Of a DNA stretch of 64,000 nt, positions 9,057 through 15,882 are shown piece after piece (position 1 is the stretch's first letter; each line of letters begins with the position of its first letter). Below the pieces are notes generated by a model. The model ran no database searches and was not told where the DNA came from. It saw nothing but the letters and a program-made list of their open reading frames with translations. This stretch comes from Pseudomonas sp. BN102 (GTDB taxonomy: Bacteria > Pseudomonadota > Gammaproteobacteria > Pseudomonadales > Pseudomonadaceae). Position numbers and translations under genes: made by a program. The stretch spans positions 138,943 to 202,942 of the forward strand of contig NZ_SSON01000075.1 of NCBI RefSeq assembly GCF_029871245.1, in the 5' to 3' direction.

Positions 9057-10067
9057 TCAGCGTTGATGACGGATGCGCGGGTTCACCAGGCCGTAGAGGA
9101 TGTCCACGACGAAGTTCACCAGGATGACCAGGCAGGCGATTAGCAGGATGCCGTTCTGCACCACCGGGTAGTCGCGGGCGCCGATGGCCTCGATCAGCCA
9201 TTTGCCGATGCCGGGCCAGGAGAAGATGGTTTCGGTCAGTACCGCGCCGGCGAGCAGGGTGCCGACCTGCAGGCCGAACACCGTGAGCACGGGGATCAGC
9301 GCATTGCGCAGGCCGTGGACGAAAACCACGCGGGCTGGCGATAGGCCCTTGGCGCGGGCGGTGCGCACATAGTCCTCGCGCAGCACTTCGAGCATCGCCG
9401 AGCGGGTCATGCGGGCGATCACCGCCAGCGGGATGGTGCCCAGGACGATGGCCGGCAGAATCAGGTGGCGCAGGGCGTCGCCGAAGGCGCCTTCCTCCTC
9501 GCTGAGCAGGGTGTCGATGAGCATGAAGCCGGTCTTGGGCTCGATGTCGTAGAGCAGGTCGATGCGCCCGGACACCGGGGTCCAGCCCAGGCCCACGGAG
9601 AAGAACATGATCAGCAGCAGGCCCCACCAGAAGATCGGCATGGAGTAGCCCGCGAGCGAGATGCCCATAACCCCGTGGTCGAACAGCGAGCCGCGCTTGA
9701 GCGCGGCGATCACCCCGGCCAGCACGCCCAGGGTGCCGGCGAAGATCAGCGCGGCGATGGCCAGTTCGAGGGTGGCGGGGAAGAGGGTGAGGAATTCGTC
9801 CCAGACACCCTCGCGGGTGCGCAGCGATTCGCCCAGGTCGCCCTGTGCCAGCTTGCCGACGTAGTCCAGGTACTGCTCCGGCAGCGGTTTGTTGAGGCCG
9901 AGGCGTTCCATGGCCTGGGCGTGCATTTCCGGGTCGACCCGGCGTTCACCCATCATCACTTCCACCGGGTCGCCGGGAATCAGGCGGATCAGGGCGAACG
10001 TGAGCAGGGTGACGCCGAAGAAGGTGGGGATCAGAAGCCCCAGTCGGCGTGCAATGAAACTCAGCAT
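9057..10067 (-). CDS. dppB: Dipeptide ABC transporter permease DppB
   Basis: The 336-residue permease starts MLSFIARRLGLLIPTFFGVTLLTF, a typical OppB/DppB first helix. The RLIPGDPVEVMMGER periplasmic segment and the EAA-type loop DYVRTARAKGLSPARVVFVHGLRNA are both present. It is first of the dppBCDF block and lies 202 bases after the binding-protein gene at 10270-11871. The gap holds a terminator-like hairpin, so full operon transcription probably needs read-through or a second promoter. Confidence 0.95.
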   Translation of the reverse strand: MLSFIARRLGLLIPTFFGVTLLTFALIRLIPGDPVEVMMGERRVDPEMHAQAMERLGLNKPLPEQYLDYVGKLAQGDLGESLRTREGVWDEFLTLFPATLELAIAALIFAGTLGVLAGVIAALKRGSLFDHGVMGISLAGYSMPIFWWGLLLIMFFSVGLGWTPVSGRIDLLYDIEPKTGFMLIDTLLSEEEGAFGDALRHLILPAIVLGTIPLAVIARMTRSAMLEVLREDYVRTARAKGLSPARVVFVHGLRNALIPVLTVFGLQVGTLLAGAVLTETIFSWPGIGKWLIEAIGARDYPVVQNGILLIACLVILVNFVVDILYGLVNPRIRHQR

Positions 10068-10203
10068 CTTGGCGAATCACTCCTCATCTTTTATTCGTGC
10101 CGGCCAACAAAGGTGGCCGTTCCCAGCAGTTTAGGCCGCGTGGGTAAAGGCGCCGGCCCGAGGGTGTCGGGTACGGCGCCTGGCATTCGTCGTGGCAGGT
10201 GAG

Positions 10204-10248
10204 AAAAGCCTCGTCCGGTCTGTGCCGGTTGGAGGAATGCAACGAGGC
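10204..10248 (-). terminator. Probable terminator/attenuator after the first dppA gene
   Basis: Read on the minus strand, GCCTCGT and ACGAGGC pair around an inner CCGG/CCGG hairpin and are followed by TTTT. It lies 22 bases past the stop at 10270, between the binding protein and dppB. It could lower expression of the membrane genes relative to the binding protein. Confidence 0.65.
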
Positions 10249-10269
10249 CGGTTGCCCGGCCCCCTCTGC

Positions 10270-11871
10270 TCAGCGCTCGTTGGAAACGCCGTAGAAGCTG
10301 TTGCGGCCGAACGGGCTGATCAGGAAATCCTTCACGCTGGCGCGCATCGGCTGGTAGACCGTGGAGTGGGCGATCGGGGTGATCGGCACCTGCTGTTGCA
10401 GGACGTGCTGGGCCTGCTTGTAGAGCGCGGTGCGCTGCTCGACATCGGCGGTGGCCTTGGCGGCCTTCACCAGTTTGTCGTAGCGGGCGTCGCACCATTT
10501 GGAGAAGTTGTTGCCGTCCACGGAGTCGCAGCCGTAGAGGGTGCCCAGCCAGTTGTCCGGGTCGCCGTTGTCGCCGGTCCAGCCGATCAGCATGGCGTCG
10601 TGCTCGCCGGCGTGGGCCCGCTTGATGTACTCGCCCCACTCGTAGCTGACGATGCGCGCCTTGATGCCCACCTTGGCCCAGTCGGCCTGGAGCATCTCGG
10701 CCATCAGCTTGGCGTTGGGGTTGTACGGGCGCTGCACCGGCATGGCCCAGAGGGTGATCTCGGTGCCTTCCTTGACGCCGGCGGCCTTCAGCAGCGCCTT
10801 GGCCTTTTCCGGGTCGAAGGCGCGGTCCTTGATGGTCTCGTCATAGGACCACTGGGTCGGCGGCATGCCGTTCACAGCGAGCTGGCCGGCGCCCTGGTAG
10901 ACGGCGTCGATGATGGCCTGCTTGTTCACCGCCATGTCCAGCGCCTGGCGCACTTCGAGCTTGTCGAAGGGGGCGCGGGTGACGTTGTAGGCGATATAGC
11001 CGAGGTTGAAGCCGGGCTCGCTCGGCACCTGCAGGTTCGGGTCCTTCTTCAGGGCCTCGATATCCGCCGGGCGCGGGTTGAGGGTGACCTGGCATTCGCC
11101 GGCCTTGAGCTTCTGGGTGCGCACGGAGGCGTCGGTGTTGATGGCGAAGATCAGGTTGTCGATCTTCACGTCACCCGGAACCCAGTAGTCCTTGTTGCCG
11201 GTGAAGCGGATCTGCGCATCCTTCTGGTAGCGCTTGAGCACGAAGGGACCGGTGCCGATGGGCTTCTGGTTGATTTCCGCAGCCTTGCCGGCCTTCAGCA
11301 GCTGGTCGGCGTACTCGGCGGACTGGATGGCCGCGAAGTTCATCGCCAGGTTCTGGATGAAGGCGGCGTCCACTTCGTTCAGCGTAAAGGCCACCGTCAG
11401 GTCGTCGACCTTTTCCACCTTGGCGATGTTCTTGTCCAGGCCCATGTCGGTGAAGTAGGGGAATTCGGTGGGGTAGGCCTTACGGAAGGGGTGGTTCTTG
11501 TCGAGCATGCGCTGGAAGGTGAAGAGCACATCATCGGCGTTGAGCGTGCGGCTCGGCTTGAAGTACTCGGTGGTGTGGAACTTCACGTCTGGGCGCAGGT
11601 GGAAGACGTAGCGCTTGCCGTCCTCGCTGATGTCCCAGTTGGTTGCCAGGGCCGGCACGGCGCGGGTGCTGCCGCGCTCGAACTGCACCAGGCGGTTGAA
11701 GACGGTTTCCGAGGTCGCGTCGAAATCGGTGCCGGTGGTGTACTGGCCCGGGTCGAAGCCGGCGGGGCTACCTTCGGAGCAGAAGACCAGGTTGCTGGCG
11801 GCGTGGGTGAGGCCGGAGCCGAGGATCAGGCCGGCGGCGAGCATAGTCTTGAGCTGGGTTTTCTGACGCAT
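10270..11871 (-). CDS. dppA: Periplasmic dipeptide-binding protein (SBP family 5), next to dppBCDF
   Basis: This 533-residue protein has a Sec signal peptide (about 1-24, LAAGLILGSGLTHAA) with no lipobox, then the family-5 binding-protein fold (NLVFCSEGSPAGFDPGQY, GTGPFVLKRYQKDAQIRF, MLIGWTGDNGDPDNW). It delivers peptides to DppBC. It is highly similar along its full length to the product at 15883-17484, which is also 533 residues, and more distant from that at 14244-15830. It is transcribed toward dppB, downstream of psdR. In P. aeruginosa two binding-protein genes and a porin lie here; only one gene is present in this window. Confidence 0.93.
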   Translation of the reverse strand: MRQKTQLKTMLAAGLILGSGLTHAASNLVFCSEGSPAGFDPGQYTTGTDFDATSETVFNRLVQFERGSTRAVPALATNWDISEDGKRYVFHLRPDVKFHTTEYFKPSRTLNADDVLFTFQRMLDKNHPFRKAYPTEFPYFTDMGLDKNIAKVEKVDDLTVAFTLNEVDAAFIQNLAMNFAAIQSAEYADQLLKAGKAAEINQKPIGTGPFVLKRYQKDAQIRFTGNKDYWVPGDVKIDNLIFAINTDASVRTQKLKAGECQVTLNPRPADIEALKKDPNLQVPSEPGFNLGYIAYNVTRAPFDKLEVRQALDMAVNKQAIIDAVYQGAGQLAVNGMPPTQWSYDETIKDRAFDPEKAKALLKAAGVKEGTEITLWAMPVQRPYNPNAKLMAEMLQADWAKVGIKARIVSYEWGEYIKRAHAGEHDAMLIGWTGDNGDPDNWLGTLYGCDSVDGNNFSKWCDARYDKLVKAAKATADVEQRTALYKQAQHVLQQQVPITPIAHSTVYQPMRASVKDFLISPFGRNSFYGVSNER

Positions 11872-12068
11872 GCGAACCTCGTTGTTGTTGTTCTGAGGGC
11901 GGCGTATCAGGTGGTCGAAGCCTGTTGTGTCCGTAACACCTGGCCCTGCGGCGTCGTGGGCCGCAGGCTGCCCGTCAATCGCGAGCCTGGGGCCGGATGC
12001 CGGCGTTCCCGGGCGGGCGATGGCCGCTTAGCGCGAAGGGATGCTCCCGCGCCTGCCGGTCGAGGCCG

Positions 12069-12097
12069 AACTTAAGTGATGCTGAAATTAAGGTCAA
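12069..12097 (-). promoter_or_regulatory. Putative dppA promoter overlapping a PsdR-like operator
   Basis: On the minus strand a -35-like TTGACC (12097-12092) is followed after 17 bp by TAAGTT (12074-12069). Between them lies CTGAAATTAAG (plus strand 12082-12092), which recurs at 12770-12780 in the psdR-mdpA gap. The long leader (about 200 nt to the start at 11871) shows nothing else that I can name. Assignment to PsdR is inference. Confidence 0.45.
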
Positions 12098-12135
12098 CTT
12101 AAATTCAGTGGCGCTTACTTACGGGAACCGGGCGG

Positions 12136-12699
12136 TCAGGGCGTGGGGTGATCGTCGAACAGGCCCATGGTGGTGACGGTCAGCACCTCGGCCACTTCGT
12201 CGCCGGCATTGGCGAGGAAATGCGGCTTCGCAGCATCGAAATGCACCGAATCCCCGGGGCCCAGGGGGTAGTTGCGGCCTTCGATGGTGTAGACGATCTG
12301 TCCGGAGAGGACATAGGCGAACTCCGCGCCCTCGTGGGAAATCAGCTCGGACTGGTAGCCCACCGGCATGCTCATTTTCACGGCGTTGATCAGGTTGCCG
12401 GGGAAGTTGCTGGACAGGCGCTCGTAGGCCAGCGGTTGGCCGCCGATGGTGTAGCGCACGCGCTGGCCCTGGTGGGAATCGGGCTGGTGCTGGGCGGGTT
12501 GGTCGAACAGGCTGTTCAGTGGAATTCCCAGGGATTTGGCGATGTTCGCCAGGGACGATATGGACACGCCGGTGAGGTTGCGCTCCGCCTGGGACAGGAA
12601 GCTGGCCGTGAGGCCCGATTCGGCGGCGACTTGGCTCAGGGTCTTGTTGGCGGCGCGGCGATAGCGGCGCAGACGTTCCCCGATGCGATCTACGGTCAT
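12136..12699 (-). CDS. psdR: XRE-cupin transcriptional regulator PsdR
   Basis: A 187-residue repressor: an XRE helix-turn-helix at about 10-65 (LSQVAAESGLTASFLSQAERN) followed by a cupin sensor domain (about 110-180, GDSVHFDAAKPHFLANAGDE). The open frame extends 91 residues upstream, but MTVDRIGERLRRYRR is the natural start and leaves a proper intergenic promoter. In P. aeruginosa PsdR represses dpp and mdpA, and psdR mutants grow faster on peptides. Here it sits between dppA and the divergent mdpA, the same arrangement. The cupin ligand is unknown, though a peptide or amino acid is likely. Confidence 0.92.
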   Translation of the reverse strand: MTVDRIGERLRRYRRAANKTLSQVAAESGLTASFLSQAERNLTGVSISSLANIAKSLGIPLNSLFDQPAQHQPDSHQGQRVRYTIGGQPLAYERLSSNFPGNLINAVKMSMPVGYQSELISHEGAEFAYVLSGQIVYTIEGRNYPLGPGDSVHFDAAKPHFLANAGDEVAEVLTVTTMGLFDDHPTP

Positions 12700-12727
12700 T
12701 GGCGTGGCTCTTGTTCTGAAGGGCGCC

Positions 12728-12746
12728 AGTATAACGAGTGGCGCTT
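12728..12746 (-). promoter_or_regulatory. Putative psdR -10 region with shared AGTGGCGCTT block
   Basis: A minus-strand TATACT (12733-12728) lies about 29 bases before the psdR start; no good -35 is visible. AGTGGCGCTT at 12737-12746 recurs exactly at 12107-12116 upstream of dppA. Confidence 0.35.
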
Positions 12747-12798
12747 CATAGAAAAGGCTTGTCGCATTACTGAAATTAAGTGGGACTGAAAAATTGCT

Positions 12799-12827
12799 TT
12801 GACGGTTGTTTAAGTAGTACTTAAATT
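12799..12827 (+). promoter_or_regulatory. Putative mdpA promoter with embedded palindromic operator
   Basis: TTGACG (12799-12804), a 17-bp spacer and TAAATT (12822-12827) form a sigma-70-like promoter. A perfect 7+1+7 palindrome TTAAGTAGTACTTAA (12810-12824) fills the spacer and touches the -10, where a repressor would block RNA polymerase. PsdR, encoded divergently, is the natural candidate. Confidence 0.55.
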
Positions 12828-12859
12828 CTCCGGACTGCAACATCACTCGGGAGAACAAG

Positions 12860-14074
12860 ATGACAGTGGGTGTGGGTGGGAAGACCCCGGAACAGGCTCT
12901 CGCTGGCCTGACCAACATGACCGCGGGCATGGAGCCAATCGGGCTGGGCGAATACCAGGCGCGGATCGCCAAGGCCCAGGGTCTGATGCGTGAGCAGGGC
13001 CTGGCAGCCCTCTACCTCGATGCCGGGAGCAACCTGCGCTACTTCACCGGCGTGAAGTGGAGCCCCAGCGAGCGCATGGTCGGCGCGGTGCTGCCCGCAA
13101 ACGGCGCGCTGGCCTACATCGCCCCGGCCTTCGAGGAGGGCACCATCCGCGATTTCCGCGAGGTGGAGGGGGGCATCCACACCTGGCAGGAACACGAGAG
13201 CCCCTACCGCCTGCTGCTGGAAGTGCTGGGTGGCATGGGCATCGCCCCTGACGCTGTGGTGGGTCTGTGCCCGTCCCTGGCCTTCTTCATGTTCGACGGC
13301 ATCCGCCGCCTCGGTTCGGGCTACGAATTCGTCGATGCGGCCCGCGTGATCGATCCCTGCCGCTTCCACAAGTCCACCGCGGAGCTGGCGCTGATGCAGC
13401 AGGCCAAGGACATGACCCTGGAGGTGCACAAGGCGGCCGCCAGCATCCTGCGCGAAGGCATTAGCACCCTCGAGGTCGCCGAGTTCATTCACCAGGCGCA
13501 CCGCAAGGTGGGCGCGCCGGGTTCCACCTTCTGCATCGTGCTGTTCGGCGAAGCCAGCGCCTTCCCCCATGGGGTGAAGCATGCGCAGGTGCTGAAGGAA
13601 GGCGACATGGTGCTGATCGACACCGGCTGTCAGCTCCATGGCTACCAGTCGGATATCACTCGCAGCTATGTGTTCGGAACCCCGAGCGAACGCCAGCGCG
13701 CCTTCTGGAGCCTGGAAAAGGCGGCGCAACAGGCGGCTTTCGACGCGGCTCGCCTCGGCGCGCCCTGCGGCTCGGTCGACGCCGCTGCCCGCCGTTGCCT
13801 GGAGGCCGGTGGCCTCGGGCCGGGCTATCAGCTGCCCGGCCTGCCGCACCGCACTGGCCATGGCATCGGCCTGGACATCCACGAAGGGCCCTACCTGGTG
13901 CGTGGCGACGAGACGCCGCTGGCCGAGGGCATGTGCTTCTCCAACGAGCCGATGATCTGCGTGCCGGGCGAGTTCGGGATTCGCCTGGAGGATCATTTCT
14001 ACATGACCGCCGAAGGCCCGCGCTGGTTTACCCGGCCGAGCCATTCCATCGACGATCCATTCGGGTTGGTCTGA
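12860..14074 (+). CDS. mdpA: M24-family metallo-dipeptidase MdpA
   Basis: A 404-residue M24 (pita-bread) peptidase. The five metal ligands can be placed at D254 (LIDTG), D265 (QSDITRS), H334 (RTGHGIGLDIHEGP), E363 (SNEP) and E377 (RLEDHF), so the site is intact. It probably splits dipeptides, including X-Pro type, imported by Dpp. No signal peptide is seen, so it acts in the cytoplasm. It is divergent from psdR and, in P. aeruginosa, is repressed by PsdR together with dpp. The start ATG at 12860 follows GGGAG with a suitable gap. Confidence 0.93.
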   Translation: MTVGVGGKTPEQALAGLTNMTAGMEPIGLGEYQARIAKAQGLMREQGLAALYLDAGSNLRYFTGVKWSPSERMVGAVLPANGALAYIAPAFEEGTIRDFREVEGGIHTWQEHESPYRLLLEVLGGMGIAPDAVVGLCPSLAFFMFDGIRRLGSGYEFVDAARVIDPCRFHKSTAELALMQQAKDMTLEVHKAAASILREGISTLEVAEFIHQAHRKVGAPGSTFCIVLFGEASAFPHGVKHAQVLKEGDMVLIDTGCQLHGYQSDITRSYVFGTPSERQRAFWSLEKAAQQAAFDAARLGAPCGSVDAAARRCLEAGGLGPGYQLPGLPHRTGHGIGLDIHEGPYLVRGDETPLAEGMCFSNEPMICVPGEFGIRLEDHFYMTAEGPRWFTRPSHSIDDPFGLV

Positions 14075-14093
14075 GGGGCGGACCTTCGGCCCG

Positions 14094-14118
14094 CTTGGCG
14101 AATGAATTCGCCCCTACA
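14094..14118. repeat. Half copy of the GAATTCATTCGCC repeat
   Basis: CTTGGCGAATGAATTCGCC (14094-14112) and the following CCTACA match the right arm of the complete elements. The left arm is only a degenerate GAGGGGCGG about 20 bases before it, so this looks like a decayed copy after mdpA. Confidence 0.7.
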
Positions 14119-14215
14119 GGGAAGGCACGGAGAGGTCGGCCTGAGTCACCCCTCGCCCTTTGGGAGAGGGGCCGGGGCGGGCCGCGTTCGGGTGAGGGAG
14201 GTTGGGTTGGCTCGG

Positions 14216-14247
14216 TGTTGGGCTTCGCTTCGCTCTGCCCAACCTAC
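14216..14247. repeat. Half copy of the GTTGGGCTTCGC...CCCAACCTAC repeat
   Basis: GTGTTGGGCTTCGCTTCGC followed by TCTGCCCAACCTAC matches one side of the elements at 2057 and 5919. It overlaps the last codons of the convergent binding-protein gene. Between this and the half repeat at 14094 (14119-14215) I see only a GC-rich CCCTCGCCC/GGGAGAGGG stretch. Confidence 0.6.
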
Positions 14248-15830
14248 GGAAGGACCCTTACCCTTGAGAAGTTGTTCGACCCCAGCGGACTCAGCTGGAA
14301 CCCCTCGACCCCCTTGCGCAGGGCGGCGAACTGCTTGGGGTGGGCCAGGGGAATCCAGGGCGCCTGCTCGTGGAAGATCGCCAGGGCCTGGCGGTAGAGC
14401 TCAGCGCGGCGGGCCGGGTCGGTCACCTTGCGGGCTTCGCGGATCAGCCCGTCGAACGCCTTGTCGCACCAGCCGGCCTGGTTCTCCCCTGATTTCGCTG
14501 CGGCGCAGGACAGGTTGGGGGTAAGGAAGTTGTCCGGGTCGCCGTTGTCGCCGGCCCAGCCCATGAACACCAGGTCGTGTTCGCCATTCTTGGCGCGCTT
14601 GATCAGCTCGCCCCATTCATAGACGCGAATCTCCGCCTTGATGCCGATGGCCGCGAGGTCCGCCTGGAGCATCTGCGCGCCAATGCCGGGGTTGGGGTTG
14701 GTCGGACCGCCGCCCGGGCGGGTCCAGATGGACAGCTTGAATCCCTCCTTGTGGCCAGCCTCGGCCAGCAGCCGCCGGGCCTGTTCCGGATCAAAGGGCC
14801 ACGGGTTCAGCTTGTCGTTGAAGCCGAGCAGGGTGGCCGGGTAGGGCGCCACGGCGATACTGGCATTGCCTTCGCCATACTGCGCGCGCAGGTAGGCGCG
14901 GGTGTCGACGGCGAGGTTGATGGCCTGGCGCACCCGCACGTCGTCCAGCGGTGGGTGGCGGGTGTTGATGCCGACGTAGGCGACGAGCAGGGAATCCAGT
15001 TCGAGGACATTCAGCGCCGGATCCTGGCGCAGGGCGGCGATGTCGGTGGGGCGCGGGTACACCGCCACCTGGCAGGCGCCGGCCTTGAGCTGCTGCACGC
15101 GCACGTTGGGATCGGGGGTTATGGCGAACAGCAGCTTGTCGATTGCCGGTTTGCCTTGCCAGTAGTCCGGGTTGGCGCGGAAGCGGATCTGCGCGTCCTT
15201 GCGGTAGCGCTCGAAGACGAAGGGGCCGGTGCCCACCGGCTCGCGGTTGAGCTGTTCCGGCTTGCCGGCCTTGAGCAACTGGTCGGCGTACTCGGCGGAA
15301 TAAATGGAGGCGAACCCCATGGCGAGATCCGCGAGGAAGGGGGCCTCGGGGTGCTTCAGGGTGAAGCGCACGCGGTGCTCGTCGAGCTTCTCGGTGCGCT
15401 CGATCAATTGCCCCAGGGCCATGGATTCAGCATAGGGGAAGCCGCGCGGGGAGAGCTTGTGCCAAGGGTGGTTCGGGTCGAGCTGGCGCTGGAAGCTCCA
15501 GAGCACATCGTCGGCGTTGAACGCGCGGCTGGGCGTGAACCAGGGCGTGGCGTGGAACTTCACGTCCTTGCGCAGTTGCAGTTCATAGACCAGGCCGTCG
15601 TCGCTGATGCTCCAGCTTTCCGCCAGGCCCGGTTGCAGGCGGGTGCTGCCGGGGGCGAACTGTACCAGGCGGTCGAAGACGGTTTCAGATGAGGCATCGG
15701 CCGTGGTGGCGGCGGTGTACTGGACGATGTCGAAGCCTTCGGGGCTGGCTTCGGTGCAGACCACCAGGGACTGGCTGGCTGCGGCGTGGAGGGGAAGGCA
15801 GAGGGCGAGGGACAGCAGGCAACGACGCAT
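14244..15830 (-). CDS. dppA2: Second peptide-binding protein (SBP family 5), divergent paralogue
   Basis: The 528-residue periplasmic protein has a signal peptide (MRRCLLSLALCLPLHAAA). It has the family-5 motifs LVVCTEASPEGFDIVQY, GTGPFVFERYRKDAQIRF and GWAGDNGDPDNFLTPNLSC. It is clearly more different from the other two binding proteins than they are from each other, suggesting another peptide range. By position it corresponds to P. aeruginosa PA4497. It lies 52 bases downstream of dppA1 with a terminator in between. It probably feeds the single DppBCDF permease. Confidence 0.9.
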   Translation of the reverse strand: MRRCLLSLALCLPLHAAASQSLVVCTEASPEGFDIVQYTAATTADASSETVFDRLVQFAPGSTRLQPGLAESWSISDDGLVYELQLRKDVKFHATPWFTPSRAFNADDVLWSFQRQLDPNHPWHKLSPRGFPYAESMALGQLIERTEKLDEHRVRFTLKHPEAPFLADLAMGFASIYSAEYADQLLKAGKPEQLNREPVGTGPFVFERYRKDAQIRFRANPDYWQGKPAIDKLLFAITPDPNVRVQQLKAGACQVAVYPRPTDIAALRQDPALNVLELDSLLVAYVGINTRHPPLDDVRVRQAINLAVDTRAYLRAQYGEGNASIAVAPYPATLLGFNDKLNPWPFDPEQARRLLAEAGHKEGFKLSIWTRPGGGPTNPNPGIGAQMLQADLAAIGIKAEIRVYEWGELIKRAKNGEHDLVFMGWAGDNGDPDNFLTPNLSCAAAKSGENQAGWCDKAFDGLIREARKVTDPARRAELYRQALAIFHEQAPWIPLAHPKQFAALRKGVEGFQLSPLGSNNFSRVRVLP

Positions 15831-15844
15831 CGGGCTTCCTTCAT

Positions 15845-15876
15845 GAAAAAGAAAACGGGGCCCGAAGGCCCCGTTT
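15845..15876 (-). terminator. Terminator between the two tandem binding-protein genes
   Basis: On the minus strand AAACGGGGCC-TTC-GGGCCCCGTTTTC makes a strong hairpin followed by a T-rich TTTTCTTTTTC tract, between the stop at 15883 and the start at 15830. It should restrict expression of the downstream gene relative to the upstream one. Confidence 0.85.
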
Positions 15877-15882
15877 GCCGGC

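Noticed and set aside
7026-9143. A 705-codon plus-strand open frame opposite dppD and dppC
   Set aside because: Its composition (HQ-, GD- and QQ-rich) and its span over a REP element and two real genes mark it as a shadow.
12700-12972. N-terminal extension of PsdR by 91 residues
   Set aside because: It would overlap the mdpA promoter and start codon and has no similarity to regulators.
14119-14215. CCCTCGCCC...GGGAGAGGG stretch after mdpA as a terminator
   Set aside because: Pairing is imperfect, loops are long and no T run follows; it looks like decayed repeat DNA.
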